This document shows, one piece after another, positions 8,490-16,643 of a stretch of DNA of 64,000 bases. The translations under genes and the position numbers were made by a program. This DNA is from Streptomyces sp. NBC_01335 (GTDB lineage: Bacteria > Actinomycetota > Actinomycetes > Streptomycetales > Streptomycetaceae), in assembly GCF_035953295.1 (NCBI RefSeq), contig NZ_CP108370.1, positions 4,555,001 through 4,619,000 of the forward strand. Reading direction: 5' to 3'. Every line of letters begins with the position of its first letter. Position 1 is the stretch's first letter. Under the pieces are notes generated by a model. The model made no database searches. It was given only the letters and a program-made list of their open reading frames with translations, and had not been told where the DNA came from.

Positions 8490-9947
8490 ATGGCTTACGA
8501 CGATCTTCGCTCCCTGCTCCGGGCCTTGGAACGTGAGGGCGATCTCAAGCGCATCAAGGCCGAGGTCGATCCGTACCTCGAAGTCGGCGAGATCGTCGAC
8601 CGCGTCAACAAGGCCGGCGGGCCCGCGCTCCTCTTCGAGAACGTCAAGGGGTCCTCGATGCCCCTGGCCATGAACGTGTACGGCACCGACCGGCGGCTGC
8701 TGAAGGCGCTCGGGCTGAAGGCGTACTCGGACATCAGCGACAAGATCGGCGGGCTGCTGAAGCCGGAGCTGCCGCACGGGTTCATCGGCGTGCGCGAGGC
8801 GTTCGGGAAGCTCGGATCGATGATCCACGTGCCGCCGAAGAAGGTGAAGGGGGAGAGCGCCCCCGTCCAGGAGGTCGTCCTCACCGGCGACGACGTGGAC
8901 CTGGACCAGCTCCCCGCGCTCTTCACCTGGCCCGAGGACGGCGGCTCCTTCTTCAACCTGGGGCTGACCCACACCAAGCACCCCGAGACCGGCGTCCGCA
9001 ACCTCGGGCTCTACCGTCTCCAGCGCCACGACCGCCGCACCATCGGCATGCACTGGCAGATCCACAAGGACAGCCGCAACCACTACCAGGTCGCCGCCAA
9101 GCGCGGCGAGCGGCTGCCGGTGGCCATCGCCTTCGGGGCGCCGCCCGCCGTGACGTACGCGTCCACCGCACCGCTGCCCGGGGACATCGACGAGTACCTC
9201 TTCGCCGGGTTCGTCCAGGGCAAGCGGATCGAGATGGTCGACTGCAAGACCGTGCCGCTCCAGGTCCCGGCCAACGCCGAGGTCGTCATCGAGGGCTGGC
9301 TGGAGCCGGGCAAGATGCTCCCCGAGGGGCCCTTCGGCGACCACACCGGGTTCTACACCCCGCAGGAACCGTTCCCCGCGCTGACCATCGACTGCGTGAC
9401 CATGCGGAAGCGTCCGCTGCTCCAGTCGATCGTGGTCGGCCGCCCGCCCACGGAGGACGGGCCGCTGGGCCGCGCCACCGAACGGTTCTTCCTGCCGCTG
9501 CTGAAGATCATCGTCCCGGACATCGTGGACTACCACCTCCCCGAGGCCGGCGGCTTCCACAACTGTGCGATCGTTTCGATCGACAAGAAGTACCCCAAGC
9601 ACGCCCAGAAGGTGATGAGTGCCATCTGGGGCGCCCACATGATGTCGCTGACCAAGCTGATCGTCGTCGTGGACTCCGACTGCGACGTCCACGATCTGCA
9701 CGAAGTGGCCTGGCGGGCGCTCGGCAACACCGACTACGCCCGGGACCTGACCGTCACCGAGGGGCCGGTCGATCACCTCGACCACGCCTCGTACCAGCAG
9801 TTCTGGGGTGGCAAGGCGGGCATCGACGCGACGAGGAAGTGGCCCGAGGAGGGTTACACGCGGGACGGAGGCTGGCCGGAGATGGTCGAGTCCGACCCGG
9901 AGACGGCGGCGAAGGTCGACCGCCGCTGGAAGGAATACGGACTGTGA
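8490..9947 (+). CDS. mqnL: UbiD-family decarboxylase, menaquinone futalosine pathway (MqnL-type)
   Basis: UbiD-family decarboxylase (485 residues from MAYDDLRSLL), which uses prenylated FMN. Motifs include the N-terminal LEREGDLKRIKAEVDPYLEVGEI and EGPFGDHTGFYTP. Directly followed by a UbiA prenyltransferase and a UbiX flavin prenyltransferase, with mqnE nearby, it is most likely the decarboxylase of the 1,4-dihydroxy-6-naphthoate branch. ATG 8490 is used by family precedent. A GTG two codons upstream (8484) sits at a better distance from the GGGGAGG RBS at 8466-8472. The stop overlaps the next start (GTGA). Confidence 0.9.
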   Translation: MAYDDLRSLLRALEREGDLKRIKAEVDPYLEVGEIVDRVNKAGGPALLFENVKGSSMPLAMNVYGTDRRLLKALGLKAYSDISDKIGGLLKPELPHGFIGVREAFGKLGSMIHVPPKKVKGESAPVQEVVLTGDDVDLDQLPALFTWPEDGGSFFNLGLTHTKHPETGVRNLGLYRLQRHDRRTIGMHWQIHKDSRNHYQVAAKRGERLPVAIAFGAPPAVTYASTAPLPGDIDEYLFAGFVQGKRIEMVDCKTVPLQVPANAEVVIEGWLEPGKMLPEGPFGDHTGFYTPQEPFPALTIDCVTMRKRPLLQSIVVGRPPTEDGPLGRATERFFLPLLKIIVPDIVDYHLPEAGGFHNCAIVSIDKKYPKHAQKVMSAIWGAHMMSLTKLIVVVDSDCDVHDLHEVAWRALGNTDYARDLTVTEGPVDHLDHASYQQFWGGKAGIDATRKWPEEGYTRDGGWPEMVESDPETAAKVDRRWKEYGL

Positions 9948-10861
9948 CTGCCGCAGACGCAGCGCTGGGCCACGGCCCGGCGCAGCCCAGTAGCAAGGTG
10001 AAGGCGTTCCTGCGGCTGGTGATGATCGAGCACTCGGTGTTCGCGCTGCCCTTCGCGTACATCGCCGCGCTGACCGCGATGTTCCAGGACAGCGAGTCGA
10101 TCCACTGGGTCGAGCTGCTGCTCGTCACGGTGGCGATGGTCGGCCTGCGCACCTTCGCGATGGCCGCGAACCGGATCATCGACCGGGAGATCGACGCGCG
10201 CAATCCGCGCACCGCGACCCGCGAGATCGTCACCGGCGCGGTCTCCGTGCGCTCCGCGTGGACGGGCGCCCTCGTCGCGCTGGTCTTCTTCCTCGGCGCG
10301 GCGGCGCTCCTGAACCCGCTCTGCCTCGCGCTCGCGCCGATCGCCATCGTGCCGATGGTGGTCTACCCGTACGGCAAGCGGTTCACGAACTTCCCGCACG
10401 CCATCCTCGGCATCGCGCAGGCCATGGGCCCGATCGGCGCCTGGCTCGCGGTGACCGGCAGCTGGTCGTGGGACGCGGTCGTCCTGGGGCTCGCCGTCGG
10501 CGTCTGGATCGGCGGCTTCGACCTGATCTTCGCCTGCCAGGACGTCCGCGCCGACCGCGCGCACGGTGTGCTCTCGGTGCCCGCCCGCTTCGGCATCCCG
10601 GCCGCGCTCTGGGGCGCCCGGGTCTGCCACGCGATCACGACCGGGCTGCTCGTCTGGTTCGGCCTCGCCACCGACGCGGAGCTCTTCTACTGGATCGGCA
10701 TGGTGATCGTCGCCGTGGCCTTCGTGTACGAGCACCGGGTGGTGCGCCCGCACGACCTGTCCCGCCTCAACCGGGCGTTCTTCTCGGTCAACGGCTTCAT
10801 CGGCATGGCGCTCTTCGCCTGCACCCTGCTCGACCTGGTGGTGCGCGGCCTCACGCCGTGA
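9944..10861 (+). CDS. mqnP: UbiA-family prenyltransferase MqnP
   Basis: Polytopic UbiA-superfamily prenyltransferase of 305 residues. The first Asp-rich prenyl-diphosphate/Mg motif is NRIIDREIDARNPRT and the second is QDVRADRAHG, with about eight hydrophobic segments. In the futalosine pathway it joins the isoprenoid chain to 1,4-dihydroxy-6-naphthoate. GTG 9944 overlaps the stop of the UbiD gene, giving tight coupling; the frame upstream of this start is only the overlap with that gene. Confidence 0.93.
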   Translation: MTAADAALGHGPAQPSSKVKAFLRLVMIEHSVFALPFAYIAALTAMFQDSESIHWVELLLVTVAMVGLRTFAMAANRIIDREIDARNPRTATREIVTGAVSVRSAWTGALVALVFFLGAAALLNPLCLALAPIAIVPMVVYPYGKRFTNFPHAILGIAQAMGPIGAWLAVTGSWSWDAVVLGLAVGVWIGGFDLIFACQDVRADRAHGVLSVPARFGIPAALWGARVCHAITTGLLVWFGLATDAELFYWIGMVIVAVAFVYEHRVVRPHDLSRLNRAFFSVNGFIGMALFACTLLDLVVRGLTP

Positions 10862-10982
10862 CGGCGGTACGGGGGCGGCGGTACGGGGGCGGGCCCGTGA
10901 TCCCCGGGGTGCGGGCAATGCCCGGCAGCCTCCCGCCGGTTCCGGGTTCGGCCGGTGCGCGGGGGGCAGCTACTCTCGGCGT

Positions 10983-11669
10983 GTGGAATCCACGACTTCA
11001 GTGAGTCAGCAGCCGCGTCGGCCTTGGATTGTCGGGGTGTCGGGCGCCTCGGGGACCCCGTTCGCCGCTTCGGTGGTGCGCGGGCTGCTCGCCGCCGGTG
11101 AGGACGTGGACCTGGTGGTGAGCCGCGCCTCACGGCTCACGCTGCTCGACGAGACGGGGATCGCCTTCCGCGACGCGCACTGGCGGGACGACCTCGCGAG
11201 CTGGCTGGCGCGGGGGGCGGACGGCAAGCCGGACACCTTCGACCCGGACCTCTCCGGGGTGCGCCACTGGCCCGCCGGGGACCTCGCCGCAGGGCCGTCC
11301 TCGGGGTCGTACCCGGCGAAGGGGATGCTGATCGTCCCGGCCTCGACGGCCTGCGTCGCCGGGGTCGCGCTCGGGCTGTCGAAGGACCTGCTCCAGCGGG
11401 CCGCGAGCGTCACGCTCAAGGAGCGGCGCCCCCTCGTCGTCGCCGTACGGGAAACACCCCTGAGCGGCGCGACGCTGAAGCAGATGGTGGCCCTGGACGA
11501 GGCGGGGGCCGTGGTGCTGCCCGCGTCCCCGGCGTTCTACGCGGGCGCCACGCACATCCAGGACCTGGTGGACTTCGTCGCGGGACGGGTGCTGGACGCG
11601 GCGGGGGTGCCGCACGGTCTGTACCGCCGGTGGGAGGGGGAACTCGGTGGCGGCTCACGTACCGCCTGA
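10983..11669 (+). CDS. mqnM: UbiX-like flavin prenyltransferase (MqnM-type)
   Basis: UbiX/Pad1 family protein of 228 residues with the FMN-binding N-terminus IVGVSGASGTPFAASVVRGL and the C-terminal region LTLKERRPLVVAVRETPL. UbiX enzymes make prenylated FMN, the cofactor required by the UbiD-type decarboxylase encoded two genes upstream. This explains the clustering. It starts with GTG 10983 after a 121-bp gap from mqnP. Confidence 0.9.
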   Translation: MESTTSVSQQPRRPWIVGVSGASGTPFAASVVRGLLAAGEDVDLVVSRASRLTLLDETGIAFRDAHWRDDLASWLARGADGKPDTFDPDLSGVRHWPAGDLAAGPSSGSYPAKGMLIVPASTACVAGVALGLSKDLLQRAASVTLKERRPLVVAVRETPLSGATLKQMVALDEAGAVVLPASPAFYAGATHIQDLVDFVAGRVLDAAGVPHGLYRRWEGELGGGSRTA

Positions 11670-11837
11670 GGCCGGGTCGTCCCGGTCGGACTCCTGATGG
11701 TTCGGCGGCGTCGCTTCGAAGCAGGGTTCGACGGCGTCTCGTGAACCTTTCGAAAGATTCGCAGGGTGGGAGCCCTGTTTGCCTTAAATGCAATACCTAG
11801 ACTTGTGATACTGCTGAACAATGGAAGGTTCTGTCAT

Positions 11838-12293
11838 ATGGACGCGGTGGACAGGCAGCTCATCCAGGCCCTCCGGGAGAACGGCAGGGCGTCGTACGCC
11901 GAACTGGGCCGGCTCGTCGGCCTCTCCGGCCCCAGCGTCACCGACCGGATCAACCGGCTGGAGTCGGCCGGAGTCATCACCGGCTACCGCGCCACCGTCA
12001 ACGCGGCGGCGCTCGGCCTCGGCGTCACCGCGCTGATCGGCATCTCGCTGTCCGACGCCGCCGACCACGAGGACGTGGCCCGCCGGCTCCGCGACCTGGA
12101 GGAGATCGAGGACGCCTGGTTCATCGCGGGCGACGACTCCTACATGCTCAAGGTGCGTGTCGGCGACGTCGACGGCCTGGAGAAGACGATCCGCCGGCTG
12201 AGCGGAACGAAGGGCGTCTCCCGCACCCGGACGACGATCGTGCTCTCCACGAAGTGGGAGAACCGGGTCGGAGAACTTCCCGAAGAGCGTTGA
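11838..12293 (+). CDS. Lrp/AsnC-family regulator
   Basis: Single-unit Lrp/AsnC regulator of 151 residues. It has an N-terminal HTH (DRQLIQALRENGRASYAELGRLVGLSGPSVTDRINRLESAGVI) and a C-terminal RAM/AsnC ligand-binding domain. ATG 11838 is chosen because GGAAGG lies 9 bp upstream; an upstream in-frame start at 11766 lacks an RBS. It sits between the UbiX-like gene and mqnE, so control of the menaquinone genes is possible but unproven. The AT-richer stretch 11775-11825 probably holds its promoter and may bind the protein itself. Confidence 0.9.
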   Translation: MDAVDRQLIQALRENGRASYAELGRLVGLSGPSVTDRINRLESAGVITGYRATVNAAALGLGVTALIGISLSDAADHEDVARRLRDLEEIEDAWFIAGDDSYMLKVRVGDVDGLEKTIRRLSGTKGVSRTRTTIVLSTKWENRVGELPEER

Positions 12294-12375
12294 GGGTGTC
12301 CCCGGGGACGGCCGGGCAACCTCGGGGCGTACGGTTACGGGAAGTCTGTTACGTAGAGAAATGGGAGGCGTTCTA

Positions 12376-13539
12376 GTGGACGCGGGACTCAAGCGCGAGC
12401 TGGAGGAGAAGGTCCGGGCCGGCGAGCGGCTGAGCCGCGAGGACGGAATCGCTCTCTACGAGTCCGACGACCTCGCCTGGCTCGGCGGACTGGCCCACGA
12501 GGTGCGCACCGTCAAGAACGGTGACGTCGTGCACTTCAACGTCAACCGGCACCTCAACATGACGAACGTGTGCACCGCCTCGTGCGCGTACTGCTCGTTC
12601 CAGCGCAAGCCGGGCGAGAAGGACGCGTACACGATGCGCATCGAGGAGGCCGTCCGCCTCGCCAAGGCGATGGAGAACGACAACCTCACCGAGCTGCACA
12701 TCGTCAACGGGCTCCACCCCACCCTGCCGTGGCGGTACTACCCGCGCTCGCTCAGCGCCCTCAAGGAGGCGCTGCCGAACGTCGCGCTGAAGGCGTTCAC
12801 GGCGACGGAGATCCACCACTTCGAGACGATCTCCGGGCTCAGCGCCTCCGAGATCCTCGACGAGCTGATCGAAGCCGGTCTGGAGTCGCTGACCGGCGGC
12901 GGTGCGGAGATCTTCGACTGGGAGGTCCGCCAGCACATCGTCGACCACAACACCCACTGGGAAGACTGGTCGCGCATCCACCGCCTCGCGCACGAGAAGG
13001 GTCTCAAGACCCCGGCGACGATGCTGTACGGGCACATCGAGGAGCCCCGTCACCGCGTCGACCACGTGCTGCGGCTGCGCGAGATGCAGGACGAGACCGG
13101 CGGCTTCCAGGTCTTCATCCCGCTGCGCTACCAGCACGACTTCGTGGACATGAAGGACGGCAAGATCCGCAACAGGCTCCAGGCGCGGACCACGATGGCC
13201 ACCGGCGCCGAGGCGCTGAAGACCTTCGCCGTCTCCCGGCTGCTGTTCGACAACGTGCCGCACGTCAAGGTGTTCTGGGTGATGCACGGCGTGCAGACCG
13301 CCCAGCTGGCGCTCCAGCACGGCGCGGACGACATGGACGGCTCGGTCGTCGAGTACAAGATCACGCACGACGCGGACAACTACGGCACGCCGAACAAGCT
13401 CGGCCGTGACGATCTGCTGGAGCTCATCCGGGACGCGGGCTTCCAGCCCGTCGAGCGCAACACCCGGTACGAGATCATCCGCGAGTACCCGGGTCCGGAC
13501 GCCGACCGGCGCGAGACGCCGCAGGCGATGCGGGTCTGA
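12376..13539 (+). CDS. mqnE: Aminofutalosine synthase MqnE (radical SAM)
   Basis: Radical SAM enzyme of 387 residues that makes aminofutalosine from 3-(1-carboxyvinyloxy)benzoate and SAM in futalosine-type menaquinone synthesis. The cluster-binding motif CTASCAYC supplies Cys66, Cys70 and Cys73. The GTG at 12376 is preferred: GGGAGG at 12363-12368 sits 7 bp before it, whereas the ATG at 12361 overlaps that RBS. Together with the UbiD, UbiA and UbiX homologues it identifies the route used by this organism. A strong hairpin follows the stop. Confidence 0.95.
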   Translation: MDAGLKRELEEKVRAGERLSREDGIALYESDDLAWLGGLAHEVRTVKNGDVVHFNVNRHLNMTNVCTASCAYCSFQRKPGEKDAYTMRIEEAVRLAKAMENDNLTELHIVNGLHPTLPWRYYPRSLSALKEALPNVALKAFTATEIHHFETISGLSASEILDELIEAGLESLTGGGAEIFDWEVRQHIVDHNTHWEDWSRIHRLAHEKGLKTPATMLYGHIEEPRHRVDHVLRLREMQDETGGFQVFIPLRYQHDFVDMKDGKIRNRLQARTTMATGAEALKTFAVSRLLFDNVPHVKVFWVMHGVQTAQLALQHGADDMDGSVVEYKITHDADNYGTPNKLGRDDLLELIRDAGFQPVERNTRYEIIREYPGPDADRRETPQAMRV

Positions 13540-13554
13540 CCCCACGCGTTCGCC

Positions 13555-13599
13555 GAGGGGCCCCGGTCGCAGGTACGCCACCTGCGACCGGGGCCCCTC
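13555..13599. terminator. Strong terminator after mqnE
   Basis: Perfect 20-bp stem (13555-13574 with 13580-13599) and a 5-nt loop ACGCC, starting 15 bp after the mqnE stop. Confidence 0.88.
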
Positions 13600-13692
13600 C
13601 GCGTCGCCGGTCCGTACCGGGCTTCCTCCGGCCCTTCCCGCATGCCGGAAAGCTGGTTGAGGCCATCGGGATGTAATGGCTAATCTGGCCCC

Positions 13693-14217
13693 ATGCCTCT
13701 TACCTTCACCCTGGACCCCGACTTCGGTCCCGAGCTGCGCGACGGCCTCCTCGCGCTCTGGACCGACGTCTCCAACGCGGGTGGCGCGGTCGGCTTCGTA
13801 CCGCCGGTCACCACCGAGGACGTCCGCCCCGAGCTGCTGAAGCACCTCACCGCGATGGTCGAGGGGCGCACCCGGCTGCTCGTCGGGCGGGACGAGGGCG
13901 GCACGGTCGCGGCGACCGCCTTCCTCACCCTCAACACCCACCGGCTGATGCGCCACTGGCTCTGGCTCTACACGGTGATGGTCCACCCCTCGCACCAGGG
14001 CAAGGGATACGGGCGCGACCTCATGGCGGCCGCGGCCGACGCGGCGCGCACCATCGACGGCATGGAGTACATCCGGCTCACCTGCCGGGGCGGCACCGGC
14101 GTGGACCGCTTCTACGAAAGCTGCGGCTACAAGGAAGTGGGCCGGGTGCCGGGGGCGATCCGGGTCGCCCAGGGCGACGACCGGGACGACATCACCATGC
14201 TGCTCCCGCTCGCCTGA
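13693..14217 (+). CDS. GNAT-family N-acetyltransferase
   Basis: GNAT acetyltransferase of 174 residues. The acetyl-CoA binding motif A appears as VMVHPSHQGKGYGRDLMAAA (Q/R-x-x-G-x-G/A type), followed by the C-terminal YESCGYKEVGRVPG element. The acceptor cannot be read from the sequence. It is a stand-alone gene with its own start ATG after the mqnE terminator. Confidence 0.9.
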   Translation: MPLTFTLDPDFGPELRDGLLALWTDVSNAGGAVGFVPPVTTEDVRPELLKHLTAMVEGRTRLLVGRDEGGTVAATAFLTLNTHRLMRHWLWLYTVMVHPSHQGKGYGRDLMAAAADAARTIDGMEYIRLTCRGGTGVDRFYESCGYKEVGRVPGAIRVAQGDDRDDITMLLPLA

Positions 14218-14366
14218 CCGGTCCCGGGTGAGCGTTCCCGCAGTTCAGGCGGGGGCGTACGGGGCGCTGGGGGAGCCGCGGCAACCCCGTGAACCGAACG
14301 ATTTTGGGGCATGCTTCACTGGTCGGGCAGGATCGCATCACCGTCGTACGTAGAGAGAGGTCGGCC

Positions 14367-14660
14367 GTGTCCGCTGCCAAGCCGAGCGCAATGATCCGGT
14401 ACTCCGCGCTGCGACTGTTGATTTTCGTCGCCTGCTTCTTCGTCGCGGGGGTGGCGGTCCACTTCGGTGTGATCCCCTCCGGCGTCGGCGGCTCCAACGT
14501 CGTCTGGGTCGTCCTGCTCGGGCTGGTGCTGTCCGCCCCGCTGAGCTACGTCCTGCTGCGCAAGCAGCGCGACGAGATGTCCGTCCAGGTCGTCGAGAAG
14601 GTGGACCGCGCCAAGGCCCGCCTGGAGGCGAACCGCGCGCGCGAGGACGCCGTCCAGTAG
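14367..14660 (+). CDS. DUF4229 small membrane protein
   Basis: From GTG 14367 the product is 97 residues with two membrane spans (RLLIFVACFFVAGVAVHFGV and VVWVVLLGLVLSAPLSYVLL) and a charged C-terminal helix (KQRDEMSVQVVEKVDRAKARLEANRARE). This layout is typical of the actinobacterial DUF4229 family; no function is known. The GTG has GAGAGAGG 6 bp upstream, whereas an upstream ATG at 14289 would add a tail unlike the family. Confidence 0.8.
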   Translation: MSAAKPSAMIRYSALRLLIFVACFFVAGVAVHFGVIPSGVGGSNVVWVVLLGLVLSAPLSYVLLRKQRDEMSVQVVEKVDRAKARLEANRAREDAVQ

Positions 14661-14737
14661 GACGCGGTTCTCGTCGCCGTGAGACGCGGAACGTAACCTT
14701 CGTCACATCCGTGCCCCTCGGGGCGCGTCGCACCTCG

Positions 14738-14776
14738 GACCCCGGCCCGGAGCAAGTCGCTCCGGAACCGGGGTCT
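14738..14776 (+). terminator. Intrinsic terminator with T-tract after the DUF4229 gene
   Basis: A GC-rich stem (GACCCCGGCCCGGAGC at 14738-14753 pairing with 14759-14775, with one bulge) is followed by TTTGGCGTTTTT. This is one of the few hairpins in the window with a real T-run. Confidence 0.8.
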
Positions 14777-14836
14777 TTGGCGTTTTTATCCGCTGCTTAT
14801 CGGCCAGGCTCCGCCGGACGCGTCCCCATAGAAAAG

Positions 14837-14868
14837 CTTTGAGGGCCTCAAAGTCGCGGTGTTAACGT
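14837..14868 (+). promoter_or_regulatory. Promoter with overlapping 17-bp operator, upstream of the Cys leader
   Basis: A -35-like TTGAGG (14839-14844) and a -10-like TAACGT (14863-14868) are separated by 18 bp. The -35 lies inside a perfect 17-bp dyad, CTTTGAGG-G-CCTCAAAG (14837-14853). The -10 ends 7 bp before the leader ATG at 14876, so the transcript probably begins at or next to that ATG. The dyad placement suits a repressor; its identity is unknown. Confidence 0.6.
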
Positions 14869-14875
14869 GAACGAC

Positions 14876-14980
14876 ATGAAGACAGCAGTGCGAATCCGCT
14901 ACGCCCCGGGCGTCCCGCTCGTGGCGCGCCTGCACGTCGATCTCTGCCGCTGTACGACCGCGGCCTGTTGTCGCCTCTGA
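14876..14980 (+). CDS. Cysteine-rich leader peptide (34 aa), putative attenuator
   Basis: Short ORF of 34 codons. Its second half reads LVARLHVDLCRCTTAACCRL, with four Cys in nine residues (two adjacent) before the TGA. The R-L-H-V-D-L core with trailing Cys codons resembles the short Streptomyces leader peptides found upstream of sulfur and cysteine genes. Cys-run leader ORFs act as cysteine-responsive attenuators in actinobacteria. It is probably leaderless, as the -10 lies 7 bp upstream; a GTG three codons earlier is possible. It lies 118 bp before the DAACS symporter start, with hairpins between. Confidence 0.75.
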   Translation: MKTAVRIRYAPGVPLVARLHVDLCRCTTAACCRL

Positions 14981-15047
14981 CCCGACAGCAAGCAGCGGCG
15001 CCGCCTCCCGGCGAGGACGCCGCCCCCTTCGTCCCCTTCCCTTTCTC

Positions 15048-15075
15048 GCGTACGCGTGCCTTCCCACGCGTACGC
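15048..15075 (+). promoter_or_regulatory. Hairpin between the leader peptide and the symporter
   Basis: Perfect 11-bp stem GCGTACGCGTG (15048-15058) with CACGCGTACGC (15065-15075) and a 6-nt loop, 23 bp upstream of the symporter start. AGGACGC (15014-15020) can also pair with GCGTCCT (15077-15083) around it. Alternative pairings of this kind are expected of an attenuator or of RBS occlusion. Confidence 0.5.
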
Positions 15076-15098
15076 CGCGTCCTGTCTGGAGTGTGTCC

Positions 15099-16448
15099 GT
15101 GTCCGCGAACTCCGCGTCCACCACGGAGGCCGCCGAGCCCAAGAGCTCCGGTTTCCGCATACCGAAGGTGCCCTTCTGGGCCCAGATCGTCGCCGGTCTG
15201 GTCCTCGGTGTCGTCCTCGGCTGGATCACCCGCTCGTACGACGTCGCGTGGCTCTACACCACGCTCGACAAGGTCGGCCACATCTTCGTCCAGCTGCTGA
15301 AGCTGGCCGTCGCGCCGCTCGTCTTCTTCGCGATCCTGGTGTCGATCACCAACCTCCGCAAGGTCAACAACGCGGCCCGGCTCGCCACCCGCACCCTGCT
15401 CTGGTTCATGATCACCTCGCTGATCGCGGTGGCCATCGGCCTCGCCATCGGTCTGATCACCAACCCGGGCTCCGGCACCGGCCTCACGCCGAAGGACGGC
15501 CTCAAGCCCGAGCACGCCGGCTCCTGGCTGGACTTCCTCACCGGCATCGTCCCGACCGACGTGATCACGCCGTTCACCGAGCTGAACGTCCTCCAGATCG
15601 TCTTCATGGCCGCCGTCGCCGGCATCGCCGCCCTGAAGCTCGGCGAGAAGGCCCAGCCGATCCTCACCCTCAGCGAGTCGATCCTGGAGCTGCTCCAGAA
15701 GGCCCTGTGGTGGGTCATCCGCCTCGCCCCGCTCGGCACCGTCGGCCTCATCGGCTACGCCATCGCCGACTACGGCTGGGACCTCATCGGCAAGTACGCC
15801 ACCTTCACCGCCGACGTCTACGTCGGTTGCGCCCTGGTGCTCTTCGGCGTCTACCCGCTGCTGCTCGCCACCGTCGCCAAGGTCAGCCCGATCCAGTTCT
15901 TCAAGGGCGCCTGGCCCGCGATCCAGCTGGCGTTCGTCTCCCGCTCCTCGGTGGGCACCATGCCCGTCACCCAGAAGGTCACCGAGCGCCTCGGCGTCCC
16001 GAAGGAGTACGCCTCCTTCGCCGTCCCGTTCGGCGCCACGACCAAGATGGACGGCTGCGCCGCGATCTACCCGTCGCTGGCCGCGATCTTCATCGCGCAG
16101 ATCTTCGACGTGCAGCTCGGCGTCGGTGACTACGTCCTGATCGCGTTCGTCTCGGTCATCGGCTCCGCCGCGACCGCCGGTCTCACCGGCGCGACGGTCA
16201 TGCTGACGCTGACCCTCTCGACGCTGGGCCTCCCGCTGGAGGGCGTCGGCCTGCTCATGGCGATCGACCCGATCCTCGACATGATGCGCACCGCCACCAA
16301 CGTGGCCGGCCAGGCGCTGGTCCCGGTGATCGTCTCGGCCCGCGAGAAGATCCTCGACCTGGGCAAGTACAACACCGCCTCCGCCTCTCCGGTGGACGAG
16401 ATCGAGGTCGTCGAGGAGGAGCCCGTCCGGGTTCCCGTCGCCGCCTGA
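15099..16448 (+). CDS. DAACS-family sodium/proton symporter, candidate cystine or dicarboxylate uptake
   Basis: Membrane protein of 449 residues in the dicarboxylate/amino acid:cation symporter family. It has eight or more membrane spans, the serine-rich re-entrant motif SRSSVGTMPVTQKV and the motif GATTKMDGCAAIYP in place of the usual NMDG element. Family members carry glutamate, C4-dicarboxylates or, in TcyP-like members, cystine. The Cys-rich leader upstream favours cystine or another sulfur compound, which is an inference. GTG 15099 is chosen because GGAG lies 7 bp upstream; the GTG at 15093 is too close to it. Confidence 0.88.
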   Translation: MSANSASTTEAAEPKSSGFRIPKVPFWAQIVAGLVLGVVLGWITRSYDVAWLYTTLDKVGHIFVQLLKLAVAPLVFFAILVSITNLRKVNNAARLATRTLLWFMITSLIAVAIGLAIGLITNPGSGTGLTPKDGLKPEHAGSWLDFLTGIVPTDVITPFTELNVLQIVFMAAVAGIAALKLGEKAQPILTLSESILELLQKALWWVIRLAPLGTVGLIGYAIADYGWDLIGKYATFTADVYVGCALVLFGVYPLLLATVAKVSPIQFFKGAWPAIQLAFVSRSSVGTMPVTQKVTERLGVPKEYASFAVPFGATTKMDGCAAIYPSLAAIFIAQIFDVQLGVGDYVLIAFVSVIGSAATAGLTGATVMLTLTLSTLGLPLEGVGLLMAIDPILDMMRTATNVAGQALVPVIVSAREKILDLGKYNTASASPVDEIEVVEEEPVRVPVAA

Positions 16449-16471
16449 TCCCACCTCGCACCGCGCGCCCC

Positions 16472-16506
16472 GGGGGCGTCCGGGTCCTTCGGGACCTGGG
16501 CGCCCC
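16472..16506 (+). terminator. Terminator hairpin after the DAACS symporter
   Basis: Imperfect GC-rich stem: GGGGCG...GGGTCC pairs with GGGACC...GGCGCCCC around a short TTC loop, about 25 bp after the stop. Confidence 0.5.
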
Positions 16507-16600
16507 TGCGGCGTTCCGGGGGCCGGGTGCGCCGGGGCCTGCCTCTGCGCGCGGGCTGGTGGGCCTTCGCGCCGGTGGGGACCTTCCGTGCTCCCCGTAC

Positions 16601-16618
16601 CCTTACTCGGGAGTAAGG
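16601..16618. promoter_or_regulatory. TTACTC-N2-GAGTAA operator upstream of the fatty-acid tetR
   Basis: Perfect 18-bp palindrome CCTTACTCGGGAGTAAGG, 26 bp before the TetR start. The same core appears between fabG and the thiolase (20126) and upstream of the universal stress protein gene (49430). Autoregulation by the adjacent TetR is the simplest reading. Confidence 0.75.
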
Positions 16619-16643
16619 CAGCGGGGGCGGAAGGAAGTCCGAC

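Noticed and set aside
12361..12375. ATG at 12361 as the mqnE start
   Set aside because: It overlaps the GGGAGG that serves GTG 12376 and adds MGGVL, unlike the family.
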